Position numbers and translations under genes: made by a program. Shown here in pieces: positions 8,191 through 18,210 of a stretch of 64,000 bases of DNA. Under the pieces are notes generated by a model. It worked only from the letters and a program-made list of their open reading frames with translations. It was not told the origin of the DNA and did not search any database. Position 1 is the stretch's first letter; every line of letters starts with the position of its first letter. This DNA is from Amycolatopsis keratiniphila subsp. keratiniphila (GTDB lineage: Bacteria > Actinomycetota > Actinomycetes > Mycobacteriales > Pseudonocardiaceae): contig NZ_LQMT02000037.1 of assembly GCF_001620365.2 (NCBI RefSeq), positions 42,467 through 106,466 of the forward strand, read 5' to 3'.

Positions 8191-8204
8191 CAAAGGAGCG
8201 AGAC

Positions 8205-8603
8205 GTGGCGATTCGAGGCGTGCACAAGATCGTGGTCGGCGTGCGGGATCAGGAACGTGCGAAGCGATTCTGGTCCGAGGTCGTCGGATTCGAGATCACC
8301 ACCGATGTGCCGTACGACGACGAAGGGAACCGGTGGGTCGAGGTCACGTCAGCCGATGGGGTGACGTCGCTCGTCCTGAGCACCGCGCCGGAGGACCTCA
8401 AGCGCTTCGAGGTGCGGGACGAACTCCCGACGGGCAATTTCTTCTTCTACGCCGACGACATCGAAAAGACGTATGAGGAGCTTTCGGCGAAAGGCGTCGA
8501 GTTCCCGGCCAGGCCGGAGAAGCAGCCGTGGGGCTGGTGGGCGATGTTCACCGATTCGGAGGGCAACCGGTTCGCTCTCCAGGAAAGGAATCCCACCTCC
8601 TGA
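8205..8603 (+). CDS. VOC-family protein
   Basis: 132 residues with two VOC modules: GVHKIVVGVRDQERAKRFWSEVVGFEITT at the start and WWAMFTDSEGNRFALQER at the end. A GTG start at 8205 is preferred because AAGGAG lies six bases upstream; an ATG at 8184 would sit inside the palindromic operator. It is divergent from the PadR-VOC operon and likely repressed by PadR. The reaction is unknown. Confidence 0.82.
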   Translation: MAIRGVHKIVVGVRDQERAKRFWSEVVGFEITTDVPYDDEGNRWVEVTSADGVTSLVLSTAPEDLKRFEVRDELPTGNFFFYADDIEKTYEELSAKGVEFPARPEKQPWGWWAMFTDSEGNRFALQERNPTS

Positions 8604-8682
8604 GAGCAGTTGGGTGCCCCGTCCGGCGGAGCTAGCTTCGGTGCCAACAGCCGAAACCCCTTGAGCCGCTAGGAGAATCGCG

Positions 8683-9984
8683 ATGAGCGCGGACGGATGG
8701 TCGTTCGAGACCAAGCAGATCCACGCGGGTGCGGCGCCGGACACCGCCACCGGCGCGCGGGCGACCCCGATCTACCAGACCACCTCGTACGTGTTCCGCG
8801 ACAGCCAGCACGGCGCCGATCTCTTCAGCCTCGCCGAGCCCGGCAACATCTACACCCGGATCAACAATCCCACGCAGGACGTGCTGGAGCAGCGGCTCGC
8901 CGCGCTCGAAGGCGGCGTCGCGGCGCTGGCGTTCGCCTCCGGGACCGCGGCCACGACGGCGGCCATCCTCAACCTCGCGAACGCCGGTGACCATTTCGTC
9001 TCCAGTCCGGCGCTTTACGGCGGCACGTACAACCTTTTCCACTACACGCTGCCGAAGCTCGGCATCGAGGTCTCGTTCGTCGAGGACCAGGACGACATCG
9101 AGCAGTGGAAGGCGGCCGTCCGGCCGAACACCAAGCTGTTCTTCGCCGAGACACTGGCCAACCCGGGCAGCAACGTCCTCGACATCCGCAAGGTCGCCGA
9201 CGCCGCGCACGAGTCCGGTGTCCCGCTGATCGTGGACAACACCGTGCCGACGCCGTATCTCGTCCGGCCGATCGAGCACGGCGCCGACATCGTGGTCCAC
9301 TCGGCGACCAAGTACCTCGGCGGGCACGGCACCACGGTCGCCGGGGTACTGGTCGACGGCGGCACCTTCGACTTCGGCAAGGACCCGGCGCGCTTCCCCG
9401 GGTTCAACGAAGCCGACCCGAGCTACCACGGCCTCAAGTACTGGGAGGTGCTCGGCCCGGGCGCGTACGCGGCCAAGGCCCGCGTCCAGATCCTGCGCGA
9501 CACCGGCGCCGCCATCGCGCCGCTGAACAGTTTCCTTATCCTGCAAGGGATCGAGACGCTTTCGCTGCGTCTGGAGCGGCACGTGTCCAACGCGCAGGCG
9601 CTGGCCGAATGGCTGGAACAGCGCGACGAGGTCGAGAAGGTGTACTACGCCGGGCTGCCGTCGAGCCCGTATCACGAGGCCGCGAAGAAGTACCTGCCGA
9701 AGGGCGCCGGCGCGGTGCTTTCGTTCGACCTGCGCGGCGGGGTCGAAGCCGGACGGGCCTTTGTGGACGGTACGGAACTGCACAGCCAGCTGGTCAACAT
9801 CGGCGACGTGCGCAGCCTGATCGTGCACCCGGCCTCGACGACGCACAGCCAGCTCACGCCGGAGGAGCAGCTGTCGAGCGGTGTCACGCCGGGCCTCGTG
9901 CGGCTCGCCGTCGGCCTGGAAGGGATCGAGGACCTCAAGGCCGACCTCGAAGCCGGATTCCGGGCGGCCAAGGCCGCTCTGTGA
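8683..9984 (+). CDS. metY: O-acetylhomoserine sulfhydrylase
   Basis: 433 residues, typical for MetY. This PLP enzyme of the Cys/Met-metabolism family joins sulfide to O-acetylhomoserine to give homocysteine. The N-terminus FETKQIHAGAAPDTATGARA and the PLP lysine in VVHSATKYLGGHGTTVAG (near residue 210) are diagnostic. AGGAG lies 9 bases before the ATG. It overlaps metX by four bases (GTGA), so both steps of homocysteine synthesis are coupled. The 79-base leader shows no clear SAM riboswitch. Confidence 0.93.
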   Translation: MSADGWSFETKQIHAGAAPDTATGARATPIYQTTSYVFRDSQHGADLFSLAEPGNIYTRINNPTQDVLEQRLAALEGGVAALAFASGTAATTAAILNLANAGDHFVSSPALYGGTYNLFHYTLPKLGIEVSFVEDQDDIEQWKAAVRPNTKLFFAETLANPGSNVLDIRKVADAAHESGVPLIVDNTVPTPYLVRPIEHGADIVVHSATKYLGGHGTTVAGVLVDGGTFDFGKDPARFPGFNEADPSYHGLKYWEVLGPGAYAAKARVQILRDTGAAIAPLNSFLILQGIETLSLRLERHVSNAQALAEWLEQRDEVEKVYYAGLPSSPYHEAAKKYLPKGAGAVLSFDLRGGVEAGRAFVDGTELHSQLVNIGDVRSLIVHPASTTHSQLTPEEQLSSGVTPGLVRLAVGLEGIEDLKADLEAGFRAAKAAL

Positions 9985-11075
9985 CCGGTGCTTGGCGAGA
10001 GGGAGAGCCGTCTGGACGTCGCCGCTTCGTCGCCGGCGTCCAGGCGCTCGAAACCGGCGGGGCGTTGCCGTTCACGCTCGCCTACGAGACCTGGGGAACG
10101 CTGAATCCCAGAGCCTCCAACGCGATTCTCGTCGAGCACGCCCTGACGGGGGACAGCCACGCCGTCGGCCCCGCGGAGGAAGGTCACGTCAGCCCCGGCT
10201 GGTGGGACGGCCTGATCGGGCCGGGCAAGGCGATAGACACGGACGCGTTCTTCGTCGTGGTCCCGAACGTGCTCGGCGGCTGCCAGGGCTCGACCGGTCC
10301 GTCGTCCGCGCATCCGGACGGAAAGCCTTGGGGCAGCAGGTTTCCGGCCGTGACCGTTCGGGACCAGGTGGGCGCGGAGGTTGTCCTCGCCGACGCGCTC
10401 GGCGTCGGCCGGTGGGCCGCGGTGATCGGCGGCTCCATGGGCGGGATGCGCGCGCTGGAATGGGCGGTGAGCGAGCCGGAGCGGGTCGCGGCGCTGCTCG
10501 TCCTCGCGTCGACCGCGCAGGCGTCGGCGGATCAGATCGCCTGGGCCGCACCGCAACTGCACGCCATCCGGTCGGATCCGGGCTGGCACGGCGGCGACTA
10601 CTACGACCTTCCCGGCGGCGGCCCGGACGCCGGACTCGGCATCGCGCGCCGCATCGCGCACGCGACGTACCGCAGCGAAGCCGAACTGGCGCAACGCTTC
10701 GGCCATCGCCATCAGGACGGTGAAGACCCGCTGCGCGGTGGCCGGTTCGCCGTCGAGTCCTATTTGGACCATCATGCCGGTAAGCTGTCGCGGCGGTTCG
10801 ACGCGGGCAGCTACGTGGTGCTCACCGAATCGATGAACACCCACGACGTCGGCCGCGGACGGGGTGGCGTCGCAAACGCGCTCGGCCGGATCACCGCGCG
10901 GACGGTCGCGGCCGGGGTGGACAGCGACCGGCTCTACCCGCTGTACCAGTCGCGGGCCATCGCGGACGGGGTCGCCGGGGCGGAATTCGCCGTCATCGCT
11001 TCGCCTTACGGGCACGACTCGTTCCTGATCGAGACCGAGCAGATCGGGCGGCTGGTGAAGCTGCTGCTGGGTTAG
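9981..11075 (+). CDS. metX: Homoserine O-acetyltransferase
   Basis: 364 residues, alpha/beta hydrolase fold. It acetylates homoserine with acetyl-CoA, supplying MetY. The nucleophile Ser is in AVIGGSMGGMRALEW, the acid in the DSDRLYPLYQ segment and the His in SPYGHDSFL. The substrate signature GCQGSTGPSS near residue 95 and LTESMNTHDVGRGRGG are family features. The GTG start overlaps the metY stop. A composite palindrome follows 22 bases after the stop. Confidence 0.93.
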   Translation: MTGAWREGEPSGRRRFVAGVQALETGGALPFTLAYETWGTLNPRASNAILVEHALTGDSHAVGPAEEGHVSPGWWDGLIGPGKAIDTDAFFVVVPNVLGGCQGSTGPSSAHPDGKPWGSRFPAVTVRDQVGAEVVLADALGVGRWAAVIGGSMGGMRALEWAVSEPERVAALLVLASTAQASADQIAWAAPQLHAIRSDPGWHGGDYYDLPGGGPDAGLGIARRIAHATYRSEAELAQRFGHRHQDGEDPLRGGRFAVESYLDHHAGKLSRRFDAGSYVVLTESMNTHDVGRGRGGVANALGRITARTVAAGVDSDRLYPLYQSRAIADGVAGAEFAVIASPYGHDSFLIETEQIGRLVKLLLG

Positions 11076-11097
11076 CCCGGCCGGCGGGCGACCTGCC

Positions 11098-11150
11098 GTT
11101 GCGAAAGCCACTTTCGCAACGTTGAAGGTTGCGAAAGTGGCTTTCGCAAC
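11098..11150. terminator. Composite palindrome, GCGAAAG family, copy 1
   Basis: Two 23-nt arms (11098-11120 and 11128-11150) are exact reverse complements with a 7-nt spacer. Each arm is also a 10-bp hairpin GTTGCGAAAG / CTTTCGCAAC with loop CCA on the left and TGG on the right, so the two loops are complementary. Located between convergent metX and the next gene. Bidirectional termination is inferred from position. Confidence 0.75.
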
Positions 11151-11200
11151 GCGTTCCCGCTGTCCGGCTGATCACGCGAGCCGTCCAAGAGCGCGAGCGG

Positions 11201-11713
11201 CTAGTCCGCGACGGCGTCCGAGATCCAGGGCGCCACCGGCAGATCCCGGTCCAGGCATTCCGCCGACAGCCGGATCGTCCACCGCAGCGCCTGCAGCACA
11301 AGACTGTCGACCTCGTCCGGCGCGGCGTTGGCGAGGGCGATCTCGACCTGTTCCTGCGCGGCCTCGCTGTTGCCGTGCACCTCGGCCAGCAGCGTGCGGA
11401 CGGCCGTCCGCACGGGCGGGTCCGCCTGGTCGATCGAGACCTCTTCTCCGTCCTCGTCGAACACCTGCACCTTCACCGGCGCAGTTCCCCCATCACCCAG
11501 CGTCGACACCATGGCGCTGCATTCGCCGAACAGCATCATCACGAGCTCTTTGGTCTCGTCGGAGCGGGCCTGCGGCTCGGCGGCGGTCGGCATGAGCTCG
11601 TCGAGCGCCTCGGCGTCCTCCCCGAGGCTGATCGCCACGAGCGCACGCTGCGCCTTTTCGACGAGCCTCCGCTCGTACTCGCTCCTGTCCGGCTCCACGT
11701 GCCTATCAAACAC
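11201..11713 (-). CDS. Conserved hypothetical acidic protein
   Basis: 170 residues, not recognised. Soluble and acidic, mostly helical (SEYERRLVEKAQRALVAISLGEDAEAL, then EQVEIALANAAPDEVDSLVLQALRW). There is no signal peptide, metal-binding motif or membrane segment. It is convergent with metX and tandem with the TetR gene upstream, but the 42-base gap does not prove co-transcription. No function can be given. Confidence 0.65.
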   Translation of the reverse strand: MFDRHVEPDRSEYERRLVEKAQRALVAISLGEDAEALDELMPTAAEPQARSDETKELVMMLFGECSAMVSTLGDGGTAPVKVQVFDEDGEEVSIDQADPPVRTAVRTLLAEVHGNSEAAQEQVEIALANAAPDEVDSLVLQALRWTIRLSAECLDRDLPVAPWISDAVAD

Positions 11714-11755
11714 CAGAGGACGGAAAAGTGGGGATAGGCCGAAACCCGGTCGTGG

Positions 11756-12346
11756 TCACTTGGCGGAGTGCAGTGCACCCAGCGCGAGACGGCAGAGCAT
11801 CTCGGCCAGTTCGCTGTCACCGAGATGGCGGTTGTACGGCGTCGAGTTGATCAACCCGAACACCGCGTGCGCCGCCGAGCGCGCCTGCCGCTCGCCGATC
11901 CCGGGGACGGCGTCGCTGATCGCGCGCACCCACACCTCGACGTACTGGCGCTGCAGGGCGCGGACCTGCTTGCGGTCACTGTCGGTGAGATTGGCGAGGT
12001 TGCGTTCCTGCACGGTGATCAGCGCGGGATGCGTGAGCGCGAAATCGACGTGAAAATCCACCAGTGCTTCGAGGACCTCACCCGGCTCGTCCCGCTGGCT
12101 CGCCCTGGCCGTCCCGCCGTCGAGGAGGTAGCGGCTGATCGAATTCAGCATCTCGCCGAGAATGGCGTCCTTGCTGCGGAAATGCCGGTACAGCGCCGGG
12201 CCGGAGATGCCGACGGCCGCGCCGATGTCGTCGATGCCGACGCCGTGGAAACCGTGGTGGGCGAAGAGCTCGGCGGCGGCGGCCATGATCTGTTCGCGCC
12301 TGTTCGCCTTCTCGCCGTTCACGAGTGGGGTGGGGTTCGCCGGCAT
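11756..12346 (-). CDS. TetR-family repressor, probably of the adjacent leucine-type operon
   Basis: 196 residues. N-terminal TetR helix-turn-helix: REQIMAAAAELFAHHGFHGVG, then AAVGISGPALYRHFRSKDAIL (residues 18-62); C-terminal helical ligand domain. The -10-like TAATAT lies six bases before the ATG, so the mRNA is probably leaderless. A perfect GTTAGCG-AG-CGCTAAC palindrome sits just upstream, and two degenerate copies precede the carboxylase operon 1 kb away. That pairing resembles mycobacterial BkaR and proteobacterial LiuR systems for branched-chain degradation; the assignment is inferred. Confidence 0.85.
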   Translation of the reverse strand: MPANPTPLVNGEKANRREQIMAAAAELFAHHGFHGVGIDDIGAAVGISGPALYRHFRSKDAILGEMLNSISRYLLDGGTARASQRDEPGEVLEALVDFHVDFALTHPALITVQERNLANLTDSDRKQVRALQRQYVEVWVRAISDAVPGIGERQARSAAHAVFGLINSTPYNRHLGDSELAEMLCRLALGALHSAK

Positions 12347-12352
12347 CTGGCC

Positions 12353-12390
12353 ATATTAAGGCCGCGTGTTAGCGAGCGCTAACACGCGGC
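12353..12390 (-). promoter_or_regulatory. TetR autoregulatory operator and leaderless promoter
   Basis: A perfect inverted repeat with 14-bp arms (GCCGCGTGTTAGCG and its complement, 12361-12390, AG centre) contains the core GTTAGCG-AG-CGCTAAC at 12368-12383. On the minus strand a TAATAT box (12358-12353) ends six bases before the TetR ATG. The operator covers the -35 side, fitting repression by the adjacent TetR protein. Confidence 0.65.
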
Positions 12391-12447
12391 CGTACTTCCA
12401 GCCTGAGCCAAGTGGGCTACCTGGGGAAATGACCCTTTTGTGTGGGG

Positions 12448-12461
12448 TTACCACCTGGTAA
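12448..12461. promoter_or_regulatory. Operator candidate TTACCA-CC-TGGTAA
   Basis: Perfect 6-bp inverted repeat with a CC centre, 37 bases before the SGNH esterase start. It differs from the TetR operator beside it, so the esterase may answer to another regulator. No candidate protein is identified. Confidence 0.35.
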
Positions 12462-12497
12462 TGCTGTCTCTCGTCAACTTGTCACGAAGGAGTGACC

Positions 12498-13307
12498 ATG
12501 GCCGTCCCTGCTCGGATCAAAGCTCTTTCCTTCACTCGTTTAGGTGCGGCCCTGGGGGTCGCTGTCCTTGCCACCCTCGGTCTCGCGGGCTCCGCCCAAG
12601 CGGCGACCAACTACGTGGCGCTCGGTGACTCGTACTCGTCCGGCGTCGGTGCCGGCAGCTACGGGAACTCGGGTGACTGCATGCGCAGTGCCAACGCCTA
12701 TCCCCAGCTTTGGGCCAACGCCCACGCCGGGACCACCTTCAAGTTCGTCGCGTGCTCGGGGGCGCGCACCGGCGACGTCTTGAACCAGATCGCGAACGTC
12801 ACCTCCAGCACCACGCTGGTGACGGTCTCGGTCGGCGGCAACGACGCCGGTTTCGCCGACGTCATGACCACCTGCACCACCGGCAGTGACCAGACCTGCA
12901 TCAACCGGGTCAACACCGCGAAGACCTACGTGAACAACACGCTTCCCGGGCTGCTGAACAACGTCTACAGCAAGATCAAGGCGAAGGCGCCCAGCGCGAA
13001 GCTGGTCGTCCTCGGGTACCCGCGCTTCTACACGGTGCCGGGTTCGTGCTCGGTCGGGCTGAGCGACACGAAGCGCACCGCGATCAACTCGGGTTCCGAC
13101 GCGCTGGCGTCGGTGCTCTCGGCTCGTGCCGCGGCCAACGGCGCGAAGTTCGTCGACGTGCGGCCCGCCTTCACCGGGCACAACATCTGCTCGTCGGCCG
13201 ACGACTACCTGCACAGCCTCACCTGGCCGATCGTGAACTCGTACCACCCGACGGCCACCGGCCAGCGGGGCGGCTACTACAACCCGCTGGTCTCCGCCAT
13301 CGGCTGA
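12498..13307 (+). CDS. Secreted SGNH/GDSL lipase or esterase
   Basis: 269 residues. A Sec signal peptide (KALSFTRLGAALGVAV, then cleavage after GSAQA) precedes the mature enzyme. The SGNH blocks are clear: nucleophile Ser in VALGDSYSSGVGAG, Asn in VSVGGNDAGF and His in NSYHPTATGQ. Paired cysteines suggest disulfides. It resembles Streptomyces extracellular lipases. ATG at 12498 is chosen over a GTG two codons upstream because AAGGAG is correctly spaced. It sits between the TetR gene and the carboxylase operon; whether it shares their control is unknown. Confidence 0.88.
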   Translation: MAVPARIKALSFTRLGAALGVAVLATLGLAGSAQAATNYVALGDSYSSGVGAGSYGNSGDCMRSANAYPQLWANAHAGTTFKFVACSGARTGDVLNQIANVTSSTTLVTVSVGGNDAGFADVMTTCTTGSDQTCINRVNTAKTYVNNTLPGLLNNVYSKIKAKAPSAKLVVLGYPRFYTVPGSCSVGLSDTKRTAINSGSDALASVLSARAAANGAKFVDVRPAFTGHNICSSADDYLHSLTWPIVNSYHPTATGQRGGYYNPLVSAIG

Positions 13308-13313
13308 TTTCCA

Positions 13314-13368
13314 GTACGTGAAGGCCCCCTTCATTGCGTCTAGCGCAGTGAAGGGGGCCTTCACGTAC
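13314..13368. terminator. Composite palindrome, GAAGGCCCC family
   Basis: 25-nt arms (13314-13338 and 13344-13368) pair with one G-T wobble around a TCTAG loop. Each arm holds GAAGG-CCC-CCTTC or its complement. It begins seven bases after the SGNH stop and separates it from the carboxylase promoter. A related copy is at 52773-52817. Confidence 0.72.
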
Positions 13369-13392
13369 TTCCGGGTGCGGTGGACAAGCGAC

Positions 13393-13436
13393 GTTAGTGG
13401 GCGTTAACCTGTGCACGCGAGTTAACGACGGCTAAC
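13393..13436 (+). promoter_or_regulatory. Two TetR-type operators before the carboxylase operon
   Basis: GTTAGTG-GG-CGTTAAC (13393-13408) and GTTAACG-AC-GGCTAAC (13421-13436) are imperfect copies of the perfect site at 12368-12383, spaced 28 bases centre to centre. They lie 17 bases and more before the ATG of the carboxylase beta gene. Control by the TetR protein at 11756-12346 is inferred. Confidence 0.6.
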
Positions 13437-13452
13437 TTGGCGACGAGGAGCC

Positions 13453-15066
<1,614 letters not shown>

Positions 15067-15068
15067 GC

Positions 15069-17054
15069 ATGTTCGACACGGTTCTGGTCGCCAACCGCGG
15101 GGAGATCGCGGTCCGCGTGATCCGCTCGCTGCAGGGGCTCGGCATCCGTTCGGTCGCGGTGTACAGCGACGCGGACGCCGACGCCCGGCACGTCCGGGAG
15201 GCGCACACGGCTGTCCGCATCGGCCCGGCCGAAGCGGCGAAGAGCTATCTGTCCATTCCCGCGATCGTCCAGGCTGCGCTCGACACGGGCGCGCAGGCGG
15301 TCCACCCCGGCTACGGCTTCCTCGCGGAGAACGCGGAATTCGCCCGCGCCTGCGCCGAGGCGGGGCTGGTGTTCATCGGTCCGCCGGTCGAGGCCATCGA
15401 CGCCATGGGCGACAAGATCCGCGCCAAGGCGACGGTGTCCAAGGCCGGGGTCCCGGTGGTGCCCGGAGCGTCCGATGTGGACATCCCCGAAGGTGGTTTC
15501 GCGGCCGCCGCCGAGAAGGTCGGCTTCCCGCTGCTGCTCAAGCCGTCCGCCGGTGGTGGCGGCAAGGGGATGCGGCTGGTCACCGAACTGTCCGAATTGG
15601 ACGCCGCGGTCGAGTCCGCCCGACGCGAGGCCAAGGGTTCCTTCGGTGACGACACCCTGCTCATGGAGCGGTTCGTCACCACGCCGCGCCATATCGAGAT
15701 CCAGGTGCTCGCCGACAAGCACGGCAACGTGATCCACCTCGGCGAGCGTGAGTGCAGCCTGCAGCGGCGGCACCAGAAGATCATCGAAGAGGCGCCGTCC
15801 GTGCTCCTCGACGAAGCCACGCGCGCGAAGATGGGCGCGTCCGCCGTCGAGGCCGCGCGTTCGGTCGGGTACGTCGGCGCGGGGACGGTCGAGTTCATCG
15901 TTTCGGCCACCGCGCCCGACGAGTTCTTCTTCATGGAGATGAACACCCGGCTGCAGGTCGAGCATCCGGTGACCGAGCTGGTGACCGGGCTCGATCTCGT
16001 CGAGTGGCAGGTCAAGATCGCCGCCGGCGACGTGCTCACCGTGGCGCAGGACGATGTCAAGCTGGACGGCCACGCGGTCGAAGCCCGTGTCTACGCCGAA
16101 GATCCCGCTCGCGGTTTCATCCCGACGGGTGGCACCGTGCTCGCGGTCCACGAACCGTCCGGCGAGGGCGTGCGCGTCGACTCGTGGATGAGCGAGGGCG
16201 CGGTCATCGGCTCGAACTACGACCCGATGCTGGCCAAGGTCATCGCCTGGGGACCGGACCGCGCGGCCGCGTTGCACCGGCTCGATCTGGCGCTCGCGGA
16301 CACCGCGCTGCTCGGCCTCGGTACCAACGTCGCCTTCCTGCGCGGGCTGCTCGCCGACGGCGACGTCCGTGACGGCAAGCTCGACACCGGCCTCGTCGAC
16401 CGGCGACTGTCCACTTTGGTCTCCGAGGAGGTGCCGCCGGAGTTCTTCGTGGCGGCGGCGCTCGACCGGCTGCTTTCCCTGCAGCCCCAGGGAGACGTCG
16501 TCGATCCGTGGGACGTCCCGGACGGCTGGCGGCTCGGCGGTTCGGGCGGGATCGACTTCGCGTTGAAGTCGGGCAGCTCCGAAGCCGTCGTCCGGGTGCA
16601 GGGCACGCCCGCGAACGCGCTCGTCAGTGTCGACGGCGCCGAGCCGGTGAAGGTGTCCGCGCGACGCCTCGGCGATCTGCTGGAAGTCCGGCATCCCACC
16701 GGTTTCCACCGCTACCGGCACGCGGCCGGGACCGGCCGGACGGTGTGGCTCGCGCGTGACGGGCACAGCTTCGCGATCGGCGAGCGTGAACGGCTGCGTT
16801 CGGCCGCCGGTGCCGCGGGCGGCGCCGGACCGGTCACCAGCCCGATGCCCGGGACCGTGCTCGTGGTCAAGGCCGCCGCCGGTGACGTGGTGACCGCCGG
16901 GACCCCGCTCGTGGTCGTCGAGGCGATGAAGATGGAGCACACGATCACCGCGCCGATCGACGGCGTGGTCAGTGAACTCCCCGTCCGGGCAGGCCAACAG
17001 GTCGCGCTGGACGAGACGGTAGCCGTCGTGACACCCCAAAAGGATGAGCAATGA
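15069..17054 (+). CDS. accA1: Acyl-CoA carboxylase alpha subunit (biotin carboxylase plus biotin carrier)
   Basis: 661 residues. The biotin carboxylase half (VLVANRGEIAVRVIRSLQ, ATP-grasp loop KPSAGGGGKGM, active-site EMNTRLQVEHPVTELVTG) is followed by a linker and a C-terminal biotinyl domain with the lysine in VVEAMKMEHTI near residue 625. It carboxylates its own biotin with ATP and bicarbonate and serves the beta subunit encoded two bases upstream. The ATG at 15069 follows the previous stop directly. Confidence 0.92.
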   Translation: MFDTVLVANRGEIAVRVIRSLQGLGIRSVAVYSDADADARHVREAHTAVRIGPAEAAKSYLSIPAIVQAALDTGAQAVHPGYGFLAENAEFARACAEAGLVFIGPPVEAIDAMGDKIRAKATVSKAGVPVVPGASDVDIPEGGFAAAAEKVGFPLLLKPSAGGGGKGMRLVTELSELDAAVESARREAKGSFGDDTLLMERFVTTPRHIEIQVLADKHGNVIHLGERECSLQRRHQKIIEEAPSVLLDEATRAKMGASAVEAARSVGYVGAGTVEFIVSATAPDEFFFMEMNTRLQVEHPVTELVTGLDLVEWQVKIAAGDVLTVAQDDVKLDGHAVEARVYAEDPARGFIPTGGTVLAVHEPSGEGVRVDSWMSEGAVIGSNYDPMLAKVIAWGPDRAAALHRLDLALADTALLGLGTNVAFLRGLLADGDVRDGKLDTGLVDRRLSTLVSEEVPPEFFVAAALDRLLSLQPQGDVVDPWDVPDGWRLGGSGGIDFALKSGSSEAVVRVQGTPANALVSVDGAEPVKVSARRLGDLLEVRHPTGFHRYRHAAGTGRTVWLARDGHSFAIGERERLRSAAGAAGGAGPVTSPMPGTVLVVKAAAGDVVTAGTPLVVVEAMKMEHTITAPIDGVVSELPVRAGQQVALDETVAVVTPQKDEQ

Positions 17055-18205
17055 TCGACTTTCGGCTGGATGACGAGTACGAGGCGCTGCGCAAGACGGT
17101 CGAGGAGTTCGCGCGCTCCGAGGTCGCCCCGGTCATCGGCGACCTCTACGAGCGGGAGGAATTCCCGTACGAGATCGTCGCGAAGATGGCCGACATGGGC
17201 CTGTTCGGCCTGCCGTTCCCCGAGGAGTACGGCGGCATGGGCGGCGACTACTTCGCGCTCTGCCTGACCCTTGAAGAATTGGCGCGCGTCGATTCCTCGG
17301 TCGCGATCACCGTCGAGGCGGGCGTTTCCCTGGGTGCCATGCCGATCTACCGGTTCGGTACCGAGGAGCAGAAGGAGAAGTGGCTCCCGGAGCTGTGCGC
17401 CGGCACCGCGCTCGGCGCCTTCGGGCTCACCGAACCCGGCGGCGGCTCGGACGCGGGCGCCACCCGCACGCGGGCGAAACTCGACGGTGACACCTGGGTG
17501 ATCAACGGCAGCAAGTCGTTCATCACCAACTCCGGCACCGACATCACGAAACTGGTCACGGTCACCGCCGTCACCGACGTGAAGGAGAACGGGCGCAAGG
17601 AGATCTCGGCGATCATCGTGCCGTCCGGCACGCCGGGCTTCGGCGTCGCGCCGAAATACTCCAAGGTCGGCTGGAACTGCTCGGACACGCACGAGCTCTC
17701 GTTCGACGACCTCCGTGTCCCGGCCGAGAACCTGGTCGGCGAACGCGGCCGCGGGTACGCCCAGTTCCTGTCCATTTTGGACGAAGGCCGGGTCGCGATC
17801 GCCGCGTTGAGCGTCGGGCTCGCGCAGGGCTGCGTCGACGAATGCCTGCGGTACGTCAAGGAACGCGAGGCTTTCGGGCACAAGATCGGCGAATACCAGG
17901 CGATCCAGTTCAAGATCGCCGACATGGAGGTGCGCACGCACACCGCGCGGCTGGCGTACTACGCGGCGGCGTCGAAGATGCTGCGCGGTGAGCCGTTCAA
18001 GAAGGAGGCGTCGATCGCGAAGCTCGTCGCGTCGAACGCCGCCATGGACAACTCGCGCGACGCGACGCAGATCTTCGGCGGGTACGGCTTCATGAACGAG
18101 TTCCCGGTGAGCCGCTTCTACCGTGACGCGAAGATCCTGGAGATCGGCGAGGGGACCTCGGAGGTGCAGCGCATGCTGATCGCGCGGCACCTCGGCGTCG
18201 CCTGA
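17051..18205 (+). CDS. Acyl-CoA dehydrogenase, isovaleryl-CoA type
   Basis: 384 residues with the three acyl-CoA dehydrogenase domains. FAD and substrate motifs are FGLTEPGGGSDAGATRTRA near residue 127 and FGGYGFMNEFPVSRFYRDA near residue 345, with the terminal ILEIGEGTSEVQRMLIAR. It overlaps the carboxylase gene by four bases (ATGA). In this operon it would oxidise isovaleryl-CoA to 3-methylcrotonyl-CoA, the substrate of the carboxylase. It corresponds in position to mycobacterial fadE19. Confidence 0.88.
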   Translation: MIDFRLDDEYEALRKTVEEFARSEVAPVIGDLYEREEFPYEIVAKMADMGLFGLPFPEEYGGMGGDYFALCLTLEELARVDSSVAITVEAGVSLGAMPIYRFGTEEQKEKWLPELCAGTALGAFGLTEPGGGSDAGATRTRAKLDGDTWVINGSKSFITNSGTDITKLVTVTAVTDVKENGRKEISAIIVPSGTPGFGVAPKYSKVGWNCSDTHELSFDDLRVPAENLVGERGRGYAQFLSILDEGRVAIAALSVGLAQGCVDECLRYVKEREAFGHKIGEYQAIQFKIADMEVRTHTARLAYYAAASKMLRGEPFKKEASIAKLVASNAAMDNSRDATQIFGGYGFMNEFPVSRFYRDAKILEIGEGTSEVQRMLIARHLGVA

Positions 18206-18210
18206 CGCCC

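Noticed and set aside
8604..8682. Possible SAM-responsive riboswitch in front of metY
   Set aside because: The 79-base leader has GC-rich short stems but none of the conserved SAM-I/IV or SAM-II core blocks that I could recognise, and is short for SAM-IV.
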